A DNA stretch of 64,000 nt from Cryoendolithus antarcticus (taxonomy: Eukaryota > Ascomycota > Dothideomycetes > Cladosporiales > Cladosporiaceae). Below are positions 30,086 to 42,424 of the stretch, piece after piece (position 1 is the stretch's first letter; every line of letters starts with the position of its first letter). The notes under the pieces were generated by a model. The model was not told where the DNA came from, made no database searches, and was given only the letters and a program-made list of their open reading frames with translations. Where the stretch lies: positions 186,001-250,000 of the forward strand of contig NAJO01000051.1 in assembly GCA_002077065.1 (NCBI GenBank). Direction: 5' to 3'. A program made the translations under genes and the position numbers.

Positions 30086-30770
30086 CACCGGGTAAGCCAG
30101 TCAAATGTTAGCAGAGCAAATCGTATGGCCCTTGTGCAGTACAGATAACCTGCACCAGGAATCTTGGAAAGCAACATTGTAACCCTTTACAGCCACGAGG
30201 CTGAGGCACATGCAAGGCTGAGGATGCCGCCAATCAAATTCTACATAACTGCTCCATCGCTAACATCACAAACACCACAAAGTCGCTGCAGTTGCACTCG
30301 CTTCCTGATCCCAGAGCGCACTCGCAGCATGATATTTCAGGATCATGGAAAGCCAGAACTTTGGATCGGTGTACAAAGCATGTTCCCAACCGCGGCTAGC
30401 CATCTACCTTCGTGTTTGGATGCTCTTGAACATGAATCTGACACCTACGGATATTGCACAGAAAGCCAAGCGCTCAGCGACTCTGTGCGAAAGAGAACGC
30501 TGATATATGCAACACCGAGATGGCGCACACGCAGCTACGCTAGCGGCGAGAGCGAAGCTTGTGTCCTACAGGCGCTCTCCAGGGCAGCACTGGTAGTGAT
30601 CCCTTATTGCGGTGCGATACACAGGTGCAGTGTCGACCATGGGGATCCTTTGAGTGGCCCCCTTCTCTTGTCGCTCGCGTGCCAGTGTAGCAGATGGCGC
30701 TGCGGAAAGGACTCTCACTAGTAGTCCCTCTCATAGAAAATTTTCACATGGTAGCTGGAAGTGCATGATC
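30086..30770. other. Spacer between the two HET pseudogenes
   Basis: About 680 bp. A 185-codon open frame on plus (30164-30721) has no domain, odd composition and no partner; I treat it as chance. Confidence 0.5.
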
Positions 30771-32901
30771 TCATGCACCCTGCATGAGGTTGAGCAAGTT
30801 GATTAGAACTGTCCAAGATCGAATTCGGCTTGAATGCGAGACTACTGTATGGTCGGGAGCCTCAAATGATCTTGAGGATCTGCCGTTCTGGAAATTGTGT
30901 TTTGCAATAGGCAACGTCATCTGAGTGAAACTGCCCTCCACGATCCCGAGTCGTGTGTACACACCGTCACTACGAGATAGGAGAGTGAGTGCCACAAAGC
31001 GACTGACCGAAGACTTGAAAGACTGCACCATGACCAGCGCGCACAGAATGGACCCAGTGTCTCTTGCTAGGCAGAAATCGCCCCTCTCCGAGATCAACTC
31101 CCACACAATGTCCGGCCTGAACTTACATCTCTGACCATTGACGTCTGTGTACCAAGCGTGGACCCAATCAGATGCTCGCGTCAACTGCTCCGGTGACAGG
31201 CGTGCAACATCGGCTTCGAGCTCGAGGAGCCCTTCTGTGATAGCGCCGAAAGGATGATCTTCCTCTGCCGGATCACAAGACACACTGACTACTCTCGCCG
31301 CTATGTCCGTTGGAGCGGTATCAGAGGGAACAAACTCGACAGGACCTTTCACCGATGCCCACGACCAAGTCGGTGCGACATACTCCGATGGGCGGGTGTA
31401 AGTATGCGGTGAATAAGGGCCGTAGAGAGTCTGCCAGCATAGAGCAAATGGTAGTTGATATTTCCAGACGCCGGCAAGATAGCGACCGCGATCAGCTTTC
31501 GCAAAGGCTTCTGCAACACCTCCAATGGCTGGCAGCGCGTCGCTATCGACTGCCAGCGCGCCTCGCGTGTATTGTTTCACAACTTCATGCCATGATTCGA
31601 CGTCGTCCGGAGCTTCCGTCAAGACATCTACCGCGCACTCACAACGGGATCCTTGTTTGCAGACCCACAAGAGCTCTTGTGCCGTGAAATGGATGATACG
31701 ACGGCTCAGCTACCGTTCCTGATACGCCCATTTGCGATGTACTAGAGGATATCCCGCAGGCGGCGTTGCGCCGAAAGCTGTGCGATTAGTCCTCAGAAAG
31801 TTGGCGTGTTTATTGTTCCAGCTCGATGTTGGTCGTCGGACACCGATACTATATTCGAGCCCTCCGGCGCACTGCAACTGAAGCGGCTGGGAGGGAGGTG
31901 GCCAGCAGCCGCCATAGCCGTTTTGAGATGCCATCGCGGACAAAGTCACAAGTGCTCCGCTATAGATCGCACCCATATTCGCTGCCTGTTCCGCCCATTC
32001 CGTCGCATCGTCTTGTACGATACATAGCGCATCAATCCACAGGTATCTTTAACCGAGCGAGCGACAGATACTGATTGCGTCGCTGAAGGTCAGTGAGAGT
32101 GAGTCGAGCGGTACCTCGCTGTAATGTGCCTGTAGATTCGTTCGTGTCGTTCTCGGAAGCGTCGATGCTTGTCCCCAACAGTGACTAAGAGCCACGTACG
32201 GGGCCACAAAGTCTTTGTTGGGGACAAGACGAATATGGTTCGTCGAACTTGCGCCAACGTCAAGGACTCTCGCGGCAGGACAAGGACTCTGGACTCTCAT
32301 ATTGCAGCGCGAGTGGTTGCCAGTGCAGTCGTTGAGCCAGAATTGTAGCTTCCGATGTGCTTCAGCGCTTCGCGGTAGTGACACATCGTAATCCTGTTCC
32401 TTCTCCCATGGACATTGCTCCATTGTCTTTCATCTTACATACAACTCTCTCAGAGTATCCCATGGTTGTATCGTGTCTGTATGTATGCCACGAATACCAT
32501 TTGCAGCTGATCGTGTAGATATAACGCCACTTACTGTGAAGTTGATAGATTTGGAAAGTATCGACGTAAGAGACTATCTCGTACGGATACGACTCCTGGT
32601 GCAGGATGTCGATGCAAAATTGGCCGAAAGTACCATGCATTCCTTGGATCACGATCTCTTCTTCGCGGAAAGCGACTATGCCAACGGCATGCGCAGCACG
32701 ATACGTAAGAAGACAGCCAGCGCAACGGTCTGCATTGCGACCAAGATCCGATAAGGGAACGCGACTCCCAATAAGGCCACTATCCCAGGTCTTAAGATCG
32801 TTTAAGCGGAGTGAACAGCAAATGTCGCACTGTACTGCTGCGCTACCAGGGTCCCTCAATCTTACACAGGTCGCGGTGGTGTCTCCCGAGCTCGAAGTCA
32901 T
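30771..32901 (-). pseudogene. HET-domain (heterokaryon incompatibility) gene, disrupted, copy B
   Basis: Same orientation and layout as copy A. Start ATG at 32901 (MTSSSGDTTATCVRLRD); exon 1 contains the same Cys pairs (CDICC, RCAGCLLTYRA) and probably ends at a GTAAGT donor near 32540. The HET domain has LPRSAEAHRKLQFWLNDC, YVALSHCWGQASTLPRT, TFSDAISICRSLG, RYLWIDALCIVQDD and MGAIYSGALVTLSAM. TAA at 32049-32051 stands where copy A has Gln (LG-Q-RYLW), fitting a CAA to TAA change; TAG at 31710-31712 stands where copy A has Leu (QER-L-LSRR). The C-terminal part (31709-30771) is open for about 300 codons: YTRGALAVDSDALPAIGGVA, YVAPTWSWASVKG, and a tail ending NLMQGA. Probably a dead incompatibility gene. 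Confidence 0.8.
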
Positions 32902-33309
32902 GGTGCGAGATCCGATCGACGCCTTCAATTCGCGTAATCACCAATGGGCGTGGAGACCGCGTGTGATCATTCTAACGATGGAAGACCACGTTCGACGTGA
33001 GGTAGACTCGAGAGTGAGGCTGAGTCGATGTGCATGGCTGCCTGATCAGCCAATCAAGGTCCACACCGGTACAGCCTATATACTGAGGCACCACCCTCGC
33101 AAACACTACCTACACACACCCCATCAGCACCAATCCGCAACCCCAAACCCAAGAAAGCACCCGCAACATGGTATCTCAAAATCAACAGTCGGCGCTTGCT
33201 CGCGTGTATGTCCCTGCGCAGTATGTCCCGCTGGCAATCTGACGTCGACATGGCACTGACAAAGGAAATGTAAACGATTCGGCACGGCCATGGGGGAGGA
33301 TGGAGGTGC
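32902..33309. other. Intergenic region between HET copy B and msb1
   Basis: About 410 bp with the upstream region of HET copy B and the 3' end of msb1. No gene recognised. Confidence 0.5.
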
Positions 33310-36300
33310 TCAGTATCGAGGCGACGCACGAGCAGTCGCGCCACTAGCACTCGTGTCCATATTTCCCGTCAGCTCAGCGACACGCGCCTTGATGCGAGCG
33401 ACGCGGGATTCGATAGCTGCAACCACACTATTAGCATCTCAAACACATCACAACGTCCACACTCAAGATGACTTACTCTCCTCCCCACTAGTCTCTCCAT
33501 CCTCATCCGTCCTCTCAGTCCTCGGCCGACTCTGCATACTCTGCTCCTCGCTAGCCCTCGCAGCGCGCTTCGCAGCGTTCTCACGAATCTGCGCCCAGCG
33601 ATCTTGCGTTAGAGACGCCACAGTAGGCTTGTCTTCGCGCTCTACGGAAGCCTCAGAAGCGGCGTCGTTATGCTGCATTGTCGGCTCGCTGCGTTCGAGA
33701 GGTGTTACGAAACCTTGATCGGGTGTAGGCTGTTGTTGCTCGGCGCGCGGGTCTAGCATGGCGGCTGCGCGAGTGTTGTAATGCGGTTGTGGGTGTTGAT
33801 CTGGGGACTCGAGCTCAGCTATGGTGTGGTCTTCTTGTGCAGACTCGCGATGAAGGTCTGGCGATTCGCGAGGTAGGGCACCAGGCATGTCTTGCATCGG
33901 GCCCTGGTCAAATCGAGAGAACTCCTCATTCGCGTGAATTTGGTCACTAGTTTTGATGCGGGAAAGAGTCGCTTCTGGATCGTTGTACATGGCCGGCGAG
34001 GACGGTACCTGAGGCTGAGCTGCGAATTCAGCGGACTCGCGAAGAGCTGGCTGAGGCTCGACCGGAACTTGGGCGGCGGCAGCAGCAGCAGCGGCAGGTT
34101 GGCCAGACTTCTTACGCATGAGCGAGAGGCGTCTGCCGAGAGAAGACTCCGACGGCGGTGCTAGGGTAGATCGCGAGGGAGGTACCTCCATCGATCGACG
34201 GTTCGTCTTGTCCTTGCCGCGACCAAACAGCTTCTTGAGCCCACCACCACCGCCTCCTCCTTGCTTCTTCTGGAGCTTGTGATCGGATTCAGCGCTCCCT
34301 GCATCTTGTCGCTCGAGCGCCATTCTCGCTGCTAGCACAGCTGGATTCTGGTTTTGCTCCACTGGTGACACTGTCCTCGGCTGATCGACACTCGGCGCCC
34401 TGAATGCTGGGTGATCTTGAATGTTGCTTGTCCGAGGGTTCGCCTTGCGTTGAACTCGTCCATGCGTTGGTGAAGATGGCTTGGGCATCCCGAGCTCCTT
34501 AAGCATCTGGTTGGCCGTCACAGGTTCGTCCCGGCGGCGACGCCCAATGTCAAGCTCATCTTCACTGTCATCATCTGGATCCTCGACCGGAGTGACAGTA
34601 GCTTCGGGTGACTTGGAAGGTACCAGTGCTGGCTCAGCTACTGTCTCCTCTACCGGCGGTGTCAGGGCGGCGGGCATCGGTGGCGCCTGTTGCTCGATGA
34701 ACTCGTGCTGCGGCGCCGGGGGTGTCTCCGTTGCTTTCGAGCCAGCAGGTGGGAGTGAGGGCAATTCTCGCTCTGTGTCTGGGCCAGGGAAAGCAGGTGC
34801 GTCAGGCGTAAGAATAGGCAAGTGCTGCGCGCCAGGTGTGGCTTGATAGTCGTTCTCTAGCATAACCGAAGATGCCCGTTTCGCAAGATCCTCTCGACTC
34901 GCACCTTTACCCATGAAGTTGTCACCCAGGTACTGTGCTCGCAGCGCATGCTTGTCGTAGCTATTCGCCCACTTCATAGCAGGTCCAGCTTCCGACTGCA
35001 GACCAAGCGTGAGCACGCTGTTGGTCTTCGTCGATGCAGCGTACTCGTTTCTACCGCGTCGCTGCGCCGCATCGTCTCGCGATTGAGCTAGACTTGGAGA
35101 CATGGCAGCCGCAGCAGCTCGAATGCGCGCTTGCTGGTCGGCACCAACGCCTTGCTTACTGGGTGTCGCCGACGTCGCACGGTCCGGCTCGAGACCGACC
35201 GGTTCAGGCTTCTTGCTCGACGCCTTCCTGTTGCCAAGTCGACCACGCTTAGTGAAGCCGAAACGACTCTTCTTCTCGATGATCTCTGCGCCTGCGATCG
35301 GGTCGGGTGATGCTCCCTTGACTTGCTCCTCCATGATGAGCCATCGGCCATTCATGATTGTGGTCTCGATCAAAGCGCACCGTCCGAAAACTGACTTGCG
35401 TTCATTTGGCTCTTCGCCTGCTAGACTAGTCATCCATACCCACCAGAAGACATCGTCTAAATCAATATTCGTGATCGCAGCAAGTTCGCCAGGAGCAAGG
35501 TCGTCATCTCCATGGCTCTTGCCGAAGTTACTTGATGGAGTCTGCGCTCTGCTCCCGATCTGAGGTAGCAACTTATCGGGCGGTAAGAGCAGTGCTCCAG
35601 ATCCGTGCTCATTCTCGTCCTCTGCGAAGCCGGAGTTCAGGAAGTCTGCCCAGGAGGGTGTCGTAGGTCTACCTGAAGTCGCGTTCCTCGAATGTGGAGT
35701 CTGCTTGATTCCAGCGCCCTTAGCATGCCCGTTGACAGCAGTCTGCGGAGTTGATGATCCCATGTCAGAGAATCCCATATTTGAAAATGCTGACCAGGAC
35801 TCGTCCGAGTTGTTGTACTGTCCCTGCCTCGAGCGCACATTCGCAGACGAGTTGGTCGAAGCTACACCGTACAGCACACGCCTGCACTCATCAGTCAAAG
35901 CATCGACCGGATCCTCAAAGTCAGATAGCTCGCGTAATACTCGATCCTGATCTCGGTATTCGAAGTGCTTCGCCCGTCTTAGCAGCGCAAAGGGAGTAGG
36001 CGAGACCGCGTCCACGATCATGAGCACCCTCGGTGTCGCACGCTGCATCAACGTCGGAGTCTCCGGCGGATATTCCGTCTGTGCTAGCAGCGCCTGCAGC
36101 GACCGCGGAATCCGCTCGATCAAGCTCAGTGACGGATTCGCCTCGGGTGACAGCGATCGCAGATGTGCGAAGAACAGATGACTCGCAGCATCAGCCGCCA
36201 CCGTCCAGCTCTTGTACCCGCCCTCGAACCCCTTGCCCTCGTCTGATAACTCAAATGCCCACCATCCCGCTAGTCTTGACAACTTTCTGCCACCCAGCCC

Positions 36301-36932
36301 ATTGAGCTTGCCATGTGCCGCAACTGCAGCGAGCAAGTCGAAGAAGTCCCTAATAACGCTCTCCCTCGCAGCCGAGTTCGCGACAACCGGCAACATCTTC
36401 TCGAAAGCATTGCGCTCATTCCGCATCTCCTGCTCGCCAAGTCTGAAACCCTCGTACACAGGCCAGGAGACGACGCCGCCTGGGATGCGACTCCAGCACC
36501 ACTTGAGCACGCTGCAGAGGATCGGTGCTTCGGTAAGGCGAATCTCCTGCTGGAGGGAGGCGCCTCGGAACTGGCTTGAGTTAGATGCATTGTGCTTGAA
36601 GAAGTTGACGATGAAGGAGCGAGCGTAGGTCGAGTCGCCATCCAGGCGAAAGGGGAGGAGTAGGAAAGGGGAGTCGAGTGCTTCAGCTAGGTTGGATGTC
36701 AGTAGGGCTTGATTAGTATCGAAAGGCGCATCGCTATACCCCTTAGCCTGAGCTCCGCCGTGCACAAATGTATAAGCTCCTGAACCTCCTCCAGCACCAC
36801 ATGCGGACTGCTCCATGTTGATTGATATGTCGGCCGCTTCAGCGTCTCGTTTGCGCCATTCGGAATGTCCTGGGTCTTCCCCTTAACCACCGATTGCGAG
36901 CTCTTGCTCCTGAACTTTGAGAAGAGCGGCAT
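33310..36932 (-). CDS. msb1: Msb1/Mug8-domain protein, cell polarity and cell-wall integrity
   Basis: Three exons, 36932..36740, 36686..33477, 33416..33310, give 1169 residues with matching phases. Start MPLFSKFRSKSSQSVVKGK is the usual fungal opening. The Msb1/Mug8 (DUF1708-type) region covers about residues 35-470: VQELIHLCTAELRLR, EALDSPFLLLPFR, YEGFRLGEQEMRNERNAFEK, LAGWWAFELSDEGKGFEGGY, YLxMxAxxHLFFAHLR-type segment and FEYRDQDRVLRELSDFEDPV. A long disordered Pro/Ser/Gln-rich region follows, with a Gly run (GGGGGGGLKKLFGRGK), an Ala run, then the short conserved tail IESRVARIKARVAELTGNM formed only when the last intron is removed. Msb1 works with Rho GTPases and Pkc1 at polarity sites in yeast; the filamentous role is inferred. 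Confidence 0.85.
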
Positions 36933-37886
36933 GGTCGCACCGGAGTGTGTTCCTTCTGCTCAGTCGCGGCGGCTCATATGGTCCTCCGAGCGAGCATGTC
37001 CGGTGGATTTGCAGTTCGTCCAGGGTAAATGCGATAGCACAGCGCGTGAAATGTCGCGTCGCGATTGAGTTTCTCGTATATCGCTGCGGTTTTGATCGAT
37101 CGGCGAGGACTATAGACACAGGTGCGCGAGGATGAGTATACAATAATGAACACAATGGACAATAATCACATTCAAGGCCGAATTGAATCAGGGATCAGGG
37201 TGACATAAAATCAACACCCGTGCACACGCTTGTCGCGCGTACCTAAGCGAGAGCTGCGAGCTAAAGTGGCTCCGTAGATTGGCTCTTCCGAATCTCGAAG
37301 GACAACCACTCGCACGATCATGGCTTCATTTAGAAGATATCATATGTACATATAGACGCCCCGATCATTTACAGAGCGCCACGTCGTCTTTTGCTGCAGT
37401 GAGCTGATTCCGTCACGGACTATGTAGTCATTGCGCATGGAAGATCATCGGAAGTGTTTCAGGATGCTCTTCGCTATCTCAAAGTGAAAGATCGTCGTGA
37501 TCATGCATGAGGGCGGCCTTCAGCTCCGGTCAGACAAGCAATCCCGCCATGCAACCAGGAATTGCTTCGGGCACGGATAACGCACAGCGTCATCGACGTG
37601 AACGAAGTGCACGATGTCTCGATGTCTTGAAGATAGGGGGTGAGGTCGGCATTTCTTCGCTGATTGGCCGACTGAGGCGCCGAAAATAGGTTAGACAAGC
37701 CGCTCGCCGAGTGTCTTCTTGAAGTTCTTCGCGCCTTCGATACATCCACTCGCTCACGAAGAACACCGCACTCTCCGATCACGAGTCGTTTTGCAAATGG
37801 ACTTGATACTGTCCGAATTTTGCCAAGCGACTACTTAGCGCTCTGATATTTGTGTTCTACTACGCCAAGACATCATGCTCTCACCG
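36933..37886. other. Intergenic region between msb1 and usb1
   Basis: About 950 bp: msb1 promoter and 3' flank of usb1. Only short chance open frames; no repeat family or RNA gene recognised. Confidence 0.5.
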
Positions 37887-38904
37887 TCATTGCACAGCAG
37901 AGCCCCTTCGCACTCGCAGCGGGATCGCAGTCACATCTTGCCCAATACGGACCTTCAAGCCTTTCGCGGGAACGCGATACTCCGCCAGCGCCCTCATCAG
38001 AAATCTGCCATCAGTCTGTGTCTGTTGCACGGTCTCTGTGTTGGTCGGTCCAGCTGTAGGCGGCGGCTCAAGAGACCACGCAATGCTGATGTGGAATTTC
38101 TGTGAGACCACTCGTGTTGTTGTAGCTCCACTGTCGGCGATCCTGGATGCTGATGGAGTCACCGAGGAAGTCGCGTCCTCATCCTCGTACAGCAGAGGCT
38201 GATTAAATTCGGCCGCGACGCTGTTCAGAGACTCGACCAGAGATGATAGCGCGGCATCTGGCGAAGACACCTGCACGATGAGAAACCATCTAGTACGGTC
38301 TTCATTTGGATGCCACTGCAAGGTCTCAAGCTTCAACTCGAATGCTGTCACAGAGCTTGCAGCTGCTCTGCATCGTGCCAGGAAGGCGTCTCTTTGCTCA
38401 GCCTTGAGCATCAAGGTACGTGACAGCGAGACATGCAGTGGGATCGGGACACCGAGGTCGTTTCTGAGCAGAGTATGTATCGCTCTGCTAGTACGAGAAG
38501 ATTCATTGAGACTACGGTCAATCAGACGCATAGACTCTTGCAGGGCGTAATTCTCGTTCTGATCGGGAAGCCCTCATGCGTGTCAGTGGACGTGAGGTCG
38601 ACCCCAACATCGCCACACAGGTTCTATGTATATCTTGCTTACACTCGATGAAGATGTGGGTCGCCCAATTGCCCTCGACGTGAGGGATTACGCGTTGTCG
38701 ACCACCGTGAAGCGTCGGGTCATCCTGCACGCTTGTGCGTACGTTTGACGAGTATAGGTCACGAAATGCAGAGGGAAGTGGTGGAAGCTCCGTCGCCCCA
38801 CCGTTCGAAGCCTGCGTCGTTTTGCGCTTCTTCGCTGGAGGCATGACTCCGGTGTGCGTATCTTCTGCTTCGCCGTCCGAGTCCGAGTAGTCGACGAGGC
38901 CCAT
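37887..38904 (-). CDS. usb1: U6 snRNA 3' phosphodiesterase USB1
   Basis: 2H-family exonuclease that trims and caps the U6 snRNA 3' end. Two exons, 38904..38643 and 38572..37887 (70-bp intron), give 315 residues. The N-terminus MGLVDYSDSDGEAED followed by a basic nuclear-type stretch PPAKKRKTT is typical. Core: LYSSNVRTSVQDDPTLHGGRQR, then GNWATHIFIEW completed across the intron. The two catalytic H-x-S tetrapeptides are HVSLSR (LHVSLSRTLML) and HISIAW (KFHISIAWSLE), about 140 residues apart. The C-terminus VRIGQDVTAIPLR matches the usual KVKIGN..TSIPL-type end. The acceptor at 38573 was chosen because it alone gives the conserved Trp after FIE. Head to head with the Pal1-family gene, 269 bp between start codons. 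Confidence 0.92.
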
Positions 38905-39173
38905 CAAGTAGCATACGCCGTCGCTGCTATTAATATGTGAAGTCAACATTGATATCTCGGATGTCTCTACCGACGGCGCCATGCGGCTCGAGCTTGATTG
39001 GAAAACGACGTCACTGGGTGCGTGGCCAGCCGCGTCAGGAACGAAACGGTAGAAAGTCCCACGCTGCAGGTACAACTGATGAGCATGCCCTGCAGGTCTT
39101 CATGTGATCTTACTCTCGGACACACATTGCATCCTGTACTTCTCGAACGAATTGTAATAAACATTCTACAGCC

Positions 39174-40423
39174 ATGTCACACGCGATCGACTCCAAGTCG
39201 GCAAGTCAACACTTTCCAGCACGTGCATTCACATGATGATTAACAGTATCTCAGGCAGCTGCAGAGCTGATCGACCCATTCAATGCTCCCGAACCATCAG
39301 CGGAGACTGGACCAGGAGCAAGCTTCGGCAGCACCTTCGCCGGCCTACCAGACAGGGAGAGAACGACAACAGCTGCGACATCGAAGAACCCTTATCACAC
39401 GGCTCCACCAGCGAAGAGCGGTGCACAGGACTCCACACGTCCGCTTGGTGCCAGAGGGAGCCCTCCTACCAAGTTCCCAAACTTCAGCGAGGAGCCAGTC
39501 CACGACCGCAGCGCCCGCCCACACCGCACGAGTGATGCAGCAGCAGCACTCCGCAACGTCGATGGCGGCGAAGGCGCCGTACCATCACGCCGCCGCGGCA
39601 GCAGTCTTGCCCAGCGCTTCCCAGGCGACGAGAGCCACAAGCCCCTGGACATCATTAGACGTGATTCCCGCAAAGCGAACCGCTCGCCTCACCTGAAGAA
39701 GAAGTCCATCCAAGGCCCCGACGTGATCGACCGTCTCGATCCGGCTCTCGGCGGCCGCGCGTACCACCATGAGGGACCCTACGATGCTGCGGCCTTTGCT
39801 CGGAATAGGGATCCGAAGACTGCGCCTATCGCTGCGTTGGGAGACAGTATTGCTGAGACACTCAAGGCGACGCCGCGCGAGAACATTAAGGATGCTGTTG
39901 AGCGGCATAAGCCTTTGGACGGCGTGGCTGTCGTGCCGCCCGGAGAGCCAGATCAGTTTGGAAGGCGGTATGATTATGAGGAGGGGACGGATATGATGCG
40001 TGAGGGACTGAACAATGAGCCGGGGTACAAGCAGTGGCCTGGAAAGGTGAGTGTCGCTGAAATGGATATCATGTGACCCGTGCTAATAATGTGCAGGAGT
40101 ATGACCCAGAAGATCTCAAAGGCGAGGCCGAGCCTGGCTTCTCCCTGAACCGCGCTCTGAAGGCACACAAGATCGACGACAACGGCATCGAGATGGAGGA
40201 CCATGCTGCCATCAACCGTGACTACCACCGAGCCGAGCGTAAAGGTACACTCGACGCTCGTGATCCAGTTACCATTGCTGGTGATGACCGCAAGTACGCT
40301 GAGCTGGCGCATGCAAACGATACCGACCTGCATCACAATGAGATGCACCGCAAGGGAAGCATCAAGCAGAGCTTGAAGCAAAGGATCGGATCTCTGAGGA
40401 GGAAGCCGGATCATGACGAGTAG
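39174..40423 (+). CDS. Pal1-family cell morphology protein
   Basis: Three exons, 39174..39200, 39255..40046, 40097..40423, give 381 residues. The first intron uses a GC donor (GCAAGT, 39201) with a GATTAAC branch and CTCAG acceptor; this joins MSHAIDSKS to AAAELIDPFNAPEPSAETG, which begins with the family's DPFN-type motif. Core: KNPYHTAPPAKS, SQP-poor linker, then VIDRLDPALGGRAYHHEGPYDAA and FARNRDPKTAPIAAL, the Pal1 DRLD...HHDGPFDA...NR signature, followed by HKPLDGVAVVPPG, RYDYEEGTDMM and FSLNRALKAHK. Pal1 homologues localise to growth sites with Sla2 and support cylindrical shape in fission yeast; the same is inferred here. Basic, Ser-rich, disordered otherwise. Confidence 0.85.
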
Positions 40424-40596
40424 GAAGATAAAGCCCGGGCAGAGCTTTGCTGCGTGTGAACATGCTTCGAAAGATGAACAGAGCTATCGGCGCATGGGAA
40501 TGTAGACTACGGGCAAATGAGTATATCATGAAGTGCATATAGACCGCTGATATCCCATAGTACATGACATGTAAATTGATGTCAACCCCATCGTCT

Positions 40597-42424
40597 TCAC
40601 GGCTTTGTGATTAGCCAGAGTAAAGCATGACAAGAGATCGCCAGCAGCGCATCCCAATTGATATACGAGAGCTCGTCCTGCAACCACTTCTCTGTCTGCA
40701 CAAGCCACCTCAGTCCTGCCTCGTCTCTCGAGCGGCTATACCACCTCTTCAGCATACGTATTTGCAAACGGACAGAGATCCCGCGACTGATGGGACTCCC
40801 AGACATGCCTATCATCCCGTCGATGCCGTCGCGTGCCAGTGCTGCGCTCTCGTCTACGAGCGCCGTCAAGCATCGCGTTGGCTCGGTGGGTTTGTATTGG
40901 GTGGCTTTCAGGTCGAGGAGTGAGGAGCGGAGCTCGAGAAGGAGGAATTGATGGAATGAGGATGAGAGACGGGCTACGAAGGACGGGGCATTACAGACGG
41001 GCTTGCCGAAGACGTCGAGGTTGGGGCGGAGATCCTGGTCGGCATGGCTCGTTTCAACGACGTGCGTGGTCTCCACTGTCGTCTCTGTGGGATGCCATGC
41101 AAGTAGCGCAGTTTCCAAGTCCGTCAATCTGAGGGTGATCCTTGCGGCGGATGTTTGTGTGGTTGTGTCTGACGAGCGAGCAAGGTCTGCCTCTTGGAGT
41201 AAGGCCGGTAGCCACACAGCCAGTTGCACTAGGGCCTCCGGACCGTGAGATGGCGCTGTACGCTTGCATCAGTACGAAGGACTCAGTGCAATGGGATGGC
41301 GGAATACCAGTGCCTGCATTAGGCTAGAATGTCGGACTTGGCGGAACAGGAAGCCCTCCAAGTGCTGCCCTCGCTGCTCGAATTCCGTGACGACAGTGTG
41401 TAGTGCCTGAACATGTGTGGTCCAGGCGTTCCCACCTTCGGCGACGATCCGGAAGGCCTCGCATAACAGCAAGTCGTTGATCGGTGCTACCAGATCCGCA
41501 ATGCGTGCAGACGGTCGCTCGATCTCCGAGCGGAGTTGTGATAGCGCGAGGAGATGTTTTCGGCGACCTTCCAGTCCCATACTCCGGTTTGCTGTGCTAG
41601 ACCCGCAGAAGAGGTAATGGACAGCGTCGTTGCACACTTGCAAACAGTCGGTCTTTTCGACGATAAAATGCGAGAGAAATCGATCCAGCACGAGGGACGT
41701 GCATGTACCATCCAGGAAGAACGATTCAACGCATTGTCTCGCAAAGGCGAGTCGTTGTAAGATAAGGGAAGGCAAAGGCGAAGCTGGGTGGAGCCAATTG
41801 GATGCATTGGTGCTTTTAGACGAATTGGTTGCGACAGCAGGAACATAGACTGAGCTCCGACCTCTAGCTCTATGCCGTGAGCCCCACACAGAAGGCTCAG
41901 AAGACTGCAGGACGGTACTTGAGGGGGTTGAAGAAGCTCTCTCCACTTCATGCTGCATGGCACTGTGTGCCGCGGTCTCTATCGCAGCAGCTCTAAGCGA
42001 AATAACACTCTTACGTTCATTCGGTTTCACTCGTCGACGTTCACACCACGCATCATTGCTACTCTTGCTGGAATTAGTAAGCCTCTCCTGGTGGCCTACT
42101 TCGCAATCAGGATAGGGTTTCTTCCCAAGTATCTTGTGGGTCATGCCCACCCGTTTGTTGACCAAGACGTTGCCGCCTACGGAAGTCGCGCATGGCAAGA
42201 CTTCTGATGAGCTTAGCATCGCTAGTCGACAGGTCAGTCGAATTGCCGTGCACAGGCTTGGTGCCTGACCTCCCACGGCGATGAAATGTAGTGCCATGGT
42301 CAGCTAGGTACGCCGACTCTGGTAGACTGTGATGGTGGTCTCGGTGACAATCGTTGCAAGGTACACTGCTGTTAGTGAATAACTGAGCAGGAACACCCTT
42401 TTCTACCATATCTTTTGTAGCCAT
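40597..42424 (-). CDS. Fungal-specific transcription factor-type protein lacking a zinc cluster; N-terminal frame uncertain
   Basis: Supported exons: 41262..40597 and 42095..41308 (45-bp intron, GTATTC...GCAAG), plus a 5' exon ending at 42163 if intron 42162..42096 (GTCAAC...AAGTAG) is accepted. The 5' exon carries TSDAKLIRSLAMRDFRRRQR, the usual opening of zinc-cluster-less proteins with the fungal transcription factor domain (PF11951-like). An ATG at 42424 is in frame with that motif and gives 571 residues in total. However MALHFIAVGGQ (ATG at 42297), which looks like the expected start of such proteins, is in another frame by one base. Body: YVPAVATNSSKSTNASNWL, LPSLILQRLAFARQCVESF, RKHLLALSQLRSEIERPSAR, GPEALVQLAVWLPALLQEA and a C-terminal helix-rich end. 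Regulatory role inferred from family only. Confidence 0.6.

Noticed and set aside
30164..30721. 185-codon open frame between the HET pseudogenes
   Set aside because: No recognisable motif or homology to anything in the window; likely chance.
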